Of a stretch of DNA of 52,582 nucleotides, positions 49,460-52,582 are shown one piece after another. How positions within the stretch are numbered: the stretch's first letter is position 1; every line of letters starts with the position of its first letter. The notes beneath the pieces were generated by a model. That model searched no databases, had not been told where the DNA came from, and saw only the letters and a program-made list of their open reading frames with translations. The translations under genes were made by a program, and so were the position numbers. This stretch comes from an uncultured Opitutia bacterium (lineage in GTDB: Bacteria > Verrucomicrobiota > Verrucomicrobiia > Opitutales > Opitutaceae), in the NCBI GenBank assembly GCA_903873805.1, contig CAIQQB010000131.1, positions 1 to 52,582 of the forward strand. Reading direction: 5' to 3'.

Positions 49460-50881
49460 TTACAACAGCTTGCCCGGTTGATACGCCGCGGCGGCGGGGA
49501 TTCGGCGGGCGAGGGGGCGGACGGTGCGGACAAACTCGTCCACCTGCTGCGGCGCGGTGCCGACGAAGCGTTTGGCGTCGCGGAGGATGGCGGTGAGTTT
49601 GGCGCGCGGCAGGCCGAGGCGTGCATCGCCCGCGAGCCGGCCGAGGAGGTCGGCGTCGCCGCCTTCGCGGAGGGCGCGGGCGGCCGCGAGGGCGTGCTCT
49701 TTGATCGCGGCGTGGGCGGTTTCGCGGCCCGCACCGGCCTTCACTGCCTCCATCAGGATGGTCGTGGTGGCGAGAAAGGGGAGGTTGCGGGCGTTCTCGG
49801 CGGCGAGGGCGGCGGGGAAAACGTCCATCTGCGCCAGGACCGTGAGCAGGGTTTCGAGCAGACCGTCGATCGCGAAAAAGGCGTCGGGCAGCGCGACCCG
49901 GCGGACGACGGAGCAGGAGACGTCGCCCTCGTTCCACTGGTGCCCGGCGAGGGCGGCCGTCATGGTCACGTAACCTGAAAGGACGGTGGAGAGCCCGCAG
50001 ATGCGCTCGCAGTTGCGCGCGTTGACCTTGTGCGGCATGGCGGAGGAGCCGACCTGGCCCTTCTGGAAGCCCTCGGTGAGCAGCCCCTGTCCGGCCATGA
50101 GCCGCAGGGTGGTGGCGAAGCTCGCCGCCGCCGCACCGATCTGGTGCAGCGCGCTCACAACCTCGAAATCGAGCGAACGCGGGTAGACCTGGCCGACGGC
50201 GCCGAGCGCGTGGCGGAAGCCGAGGTGCTTGATCACGCGCTGTTCGAGGCGGGCGACCCGGGCGGCGTTGCCGCCGAGCAGGGTGAGCTGGTCGAGCTGG
50301 GTGCCGACGGCGCCCTTGAGTCCGCGGGCCGGATAGCGGGCGGCGAGCTCGGTGAGCCGGGTGTGGGCGAGGAGCAGTTCCTGGCCGGACATGGCGAACC
50401 GCTTGCCGAGGGTGGTGGGCTGGGCGGGGACGTTGTGCGTGCGGCCGGTGAGGAGGAGCGTGCGGAACTGTTTGGCGCGGCCGGCGAGCGCGAGGAGAGC
50501 GGCGGCGGACTTCATCCGCACGACCCCGAGGGAACGGGCGACCTGAAGCTGCTCGACGTTTTCGGTGAGGTCGCGGCTGGTGAGCCCGAGGTGGATGAGC
50601 TCGCGGCCGGCAAGGGCGTTGAACTCCTCGATGCGGGCCTTCACGTCGTGGAGGGTGACGCGTTCGCGGGCGGCGATGGCGGGAAGATTGATGCGGTGTT
50701 TGACGCGGTCGTAGTCGGCGATGCCGGCGGCGGGAATGGCGACGCCGAGATCGCGCTGGGCCCGCATGACGGCGATCCAGAAATCGCGTTCGAGGGCGAT
50801 GCGCCCGGCGGGCGACCAGAGGTCCTTGATCAGCGGCGAGGCGTAGCGTTCGGCGAGGACGTTGGGGATGGAGGCGGGCAT
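49460..50881 (-). CDS. purB: Adenylosuccinate lyase
   Basis: Catalyses two steps of purine synthesis (SAICAR to AICAR; adenylosuccinate to AMP). Of 473 residues, the fumarase-superfamily signature GSSAMPHKVNARNCE lies at about 287-301. HLGLTSRDLTENVEQLQ and TGRTHNVPAQPTTLGKR are also typical. The C-terminal domain carries EHALAAARALREGGDADLLGRLAG. The ATG is at 50881. It is transcribed after holA, 18 bp downstream, so probably one operon. Confidence 0.95.
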   Translation of the reverse strand: MPASIPNVLAERYASPLIKDLWSPAGRIALERDFWIAVMRAQRDLGVAIPAAGIADYDRVKHRINLPAIAARERVTLHDVKARIEEFNALAGRELIHLGLTSRDLTENVEQLQVARSLGVVRMKSAAALLALAGRAKQFRTLLLTGRTHNVPAQPTTLGKRFAMSGQELLLAHTRLTELAARYPARGLKGAVGTQLDQLTLLGGNAARVARLEQRVIKHLGFRHALGAVGQVYPRSLDFEVVSALHQIGAAAASFATTLRLMAGQGLLTEGFQKGQVGSSAMPHKVNARNCERICGLSTVLSGYVTMTAALAGHQWNEGDVSCSVVRRVALPDAFFAIDGLLETLLTVLAQMDVFPAALAAENARNLPFLATTTILMEAVKAGAGRETAHAAIKEHALAAARALREGGDADLLGRLAGDARLGLPRAKLTAILRDAKRFVGTAPQQVDEFVRTVRPLARRIPAAAAYQPGKLL

Positions 50882-50899
50882 GGATTAAAGATTCGCGGT

Positions 50900-52003
50900 T
50901 TACGCGGCGGGTGCAAGGCAGCGGACGGCGAGTTCGCGGAGGACCTCCTCCTGCTCGTGGGGGCGGGAAATGATTTCCTCGAAGGCGGTGATCAGGTCCT
51001 GCTGGTTGTCGATCAGGCGGCGCAGGGTTGGGAGCTTTGCGCTCCCGGCGAGCTTGCCGACATACCAGGCGTTCTGGCTGAAAAGGTTGAACGCACTCTT
51101 CTCGGTCGCGCCGATGAAATGCCGCGCATAGGTGGTTGCGGCGCGCGGGAGGCCGTCGAGTCCGCGTGGACCGATGCGCACCTCGCCGGCGTCGGCCAGG
51201 GCGCGCACTTGAAGGAGAATGCGGTTGCGGTTCTGCAGCGCGCCGATGACCGGGCGGGCGTCGCCGCCGGCAAAGAAATGCCGCCCGAGGGCCGCGAGCG
51301 TCCAGGTGAGGTCGCCGCTGAAGAACGCCTCGGCCACCTCGAAGAAATCGCCCTCGGCGACATTCGGCGAGAGCTCGGCGACGTGCGCCTCGGTGATGGC
51401 GGCGCCATCGCCCGCGTAGGTGGCGAGCTTGCGGACCTCCTCGATCAGTAGGCGGGTGTTGGGGCCGATCTTGGCGAGGAGGAGCTGCAGGGCGTCAGGC
51501 TCGATGGTCGCGCCGAAAGCGCGGGCCTCGGCCAGCACGACACCCGCGAGCGCCTCGGAGGCGTTGTCGCCGTCGCCGCCGACGAGCGTGAAATCGGAAT
51601 GTTTTTCACACCATTTTGGGAACGCCCGGCGGCGGTCCACCGGCGCGGCGGTGATGAGCACGGCGACCTCGGCGGGATTCACCTTTTCCAAAAACTGCTG
51701 CAGGTCCTCGACAAGTTTCAGGGTGCCCTCGGCGCGGCCGGTCACGGTGTCGGCGAGGAAGTTCACGTCCTTCAACCACACGAGGCGTTTGCCGCCGAAC
51801 ATCGCGAGGGTCTGGACGCCCTCGCGGAAGCGGCCCAGGGCCGTTCCGACCTCGTCGACGTTGCCGGCGAATCCGCTGATGATCTCGCGGGAAAACTCGT
51901 CGGGCACCTCGGTGGCGAGCTCGTCGAAGCGCGACTTGCCCAGCCGGCCGACAAGAAAATCATCGGCTCCGCAGATGAAGACGAAAGGCTGGGCGGCGGG
52001 CAT
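50900..52003 (-). CDS. holA: DNA polymerase III delta subunit
   Basis: Clamp-loader wrench subunit, 367 residues. Typical delta features: FVFICGADDFLVGRLG (start), KRLVWLKDVNFLAD (about 72-85), VAVLITAAPVDRRRAFPKW, LIEEVRKLATYAG, DFFEVAEAFFSGD and the C-terminal helical collar ending RELAVRCLAPAA. Primary sequence conservation in this family is low, but the pattern and length fit. The ATG at 52003 is preceded by GAAGAC. It runs into purB. Confidence 0.87.
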   Translation of the reverse strand: MPAAQPFVFICGADDFLVGRLGKSRFDELATEVPDEFSREIISGFAGNVDEVGTALGRFREGVQTLAMFGGKRLVWLKDVNFLADTVTGRAEGTLKLVEDLQQFLEKVNPAEVAVLITAAPVDRRRAFPKWCEKHSDFTLVGGDGDNASEALAGVVLAEARAFGATIEPDALQLLLAKIGPNTRLLIEEVRKLATYAGDGAAITEAHVAELSPNVAEGDFFEVAEAFFSGDLTWTLAALGRHFFAGGDARPVIGALQNRNRILLQVRALADAGEVRIGPRGLDGLPRAATTYARHFIGATEKSAFNLFSQNAWYVGKLAGSAKLPTLRRLIDNQQDLITAFEEIISRPHEQEEVLRELAVRCLAPAA

Positions 52004-52264
52004 GTCTTCAACGATGCCGAAGGCGGCGGGTCGAACAAGAATTAATCGGGGAAGCGAATTCAGGTGGACGTTGTAGGCCAGCTCGCTGGGCTGGCCCCGG
52101 ACGGCGAAGGCAGGTCAGCGACCTGGCCTACGGTCGGAGGCTCGCTGAACCGTGTCCGCAGCCAAGGCTCGACACGAGGTCGAGCCCTACGGGGCCGGCC
52201 AGAAGGGCTGTGTCGCCAAGCACAGAGGCAGGCAGGGATGCCTGCGCTGCTTTCCGGAAGCCGG
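52004..52264. other. Intergenic repeats upstream of holA
   Basis: About 260 bp. It holds a GTAGGCCAGCTCGCTGG..GCGACCTGGCCTAC inverted pair (about 52072-52132), a CTCGACACGAGGTCGAGCCCTAC hairpin (about 52168), and one family D arm (about 52227-52250). The holA promoter on the minus strand is in the part nearest 52004-52060. No gene seen. Confidence 0.6.
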
Positions 52265-52582
52265 TTACTGGGCGGGGCCGTAGACCAGGATGTGGAACGT
52301 GCCGGGGACCGGGGTCGCGCGGCCGCGGGCATTGGTGGTGGTGCCGACGTATTTGACCGCGCCGAGGTAGATTTTGTGGGTGGTGGGGTCGAGCGTCATG
52401 GTCTTCGCACCCTTTTCGGTCGTGAGCGTTTGCACCGTGGTGAGCTTGTCCGGAGCGTCCTCATGGGCGATGGTTACGGTGCCGACGCCGCAGGAGCTGA
52501 ACGCGAGCTGGGTGGCGGGGTCGAAGGAGCAGGCGTCGACGTTGGCGCCGATGGGCACGGTGGCGACGACCTTGCCGGCGAC
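52265..52582 (-). CDS. Beta-propeller (YncE-like) protein, C-terminal part
   Basis: The gene is cut by the window end; about 105 C-terminal residues are visible. They read as blades of a YncE/NHL-type propeller (GKVVATVPIGANVDACSFDP, TQLAFSSCGVGTVTIAHED, KTMTLDPTTHKIYLGAVKYV). It stops at FHILVYGPAQ. The 5' end lies beyond 52582. Members are exported proteins of varied function. Confidence 0.75.
   Translation of the reverse strand, partial: VAGKVVATVPIGANVDACSFDPATQLAFSSCGVGTVTIAHEDAPDKLTTVQTLTTEKGAKTMTLDPTTHKIYLGAVKYVGTTTNARGRATPVPGTFHILVYGPAQ

Overview
The window is a GC-rich bacterial chromosome segment with ordinary housekeeping and accessory genes. It has no prophage, CRISPR array, rRNA or tRNA. 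A PEP-CTERM exported protein, DUF1080 and DUF3142 proteins, a PocR-AraC regulator, many starts without a Shine-Dalgarno, and gaps full of palindromic repeats together suggest Verrucomicrobiota, most likely Opitutaceae. This is inference from gene content; no marker gene was compared.

Layout. 0-6.2 kb: an ABC ATPase with a damaged-looking 5' end, its large membrane partner, a DUF3142 protein and an exported repeat protein, overlapping like an operon. 6.6-9.3 kb: argF and argG, separated by a GxxExxY gene flanked by inverted 11-mer repeats and broken by a stop codon at its signature glutamate. 9.3-12.2 kb: a Gfo/Idh/MocA oxidoreductase and uxaC. 12.4-16.1 kb: a tight mlaEFDCA operon for outer-membrane lipid asymmetry. 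16.2-17.6 kb: convergent rRNA methylase genes rsmD and rsmE. 17.7-19.8 kb: an aldo/keto reductase and a PocR-AraC regulator. 19.9-23.4 kb: four two-component genes. 23.5-24.9 kb: a DUF1080 protein and a lone nuoA. 25-26.3 kb: a PTS EIIA / pyruvate-kinase-like / diadenylate cyclase (DAC) fusion. 26.4-28.5 kb: a LytS/LytR-type pair behind a perfect sigma-54 consensus. 28.7-32.5 kb: a PEP-CTERM protein, an esterase, a lactonase-type propeller and rpmG. 32.8-35.6 kb: two unknown proteins and a phosphofructokinase. 35.8-39.4 kb: a dienelactone hydrolase and a two-subunit molybdenum hydroxylase. 40-47.5 kb: mrp, a TolB-like protein, a CBS protein, an ABC ATPase, an ArsC/Spx-like protein and several unknowns. 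47.8-52.6 kb, minus strand: a second, PPi-type phosphofructokinase, purB, holA and the end of a beta-propeller gene.

The strongest candidates for something new are four. First, the EIIA-DAC fusion, which would tie phosphotransfer signalling to c-di-AMP. Second, a 100-bp MITE at 44700-44799 with perfect 12-bp terminal repeats and an 8-bp target duplication. Third, the GxxExxY cassette inserted between argF and argG. Fourth, several families of REP-like palindromes, two of which run into the 5' ends of coding genes.
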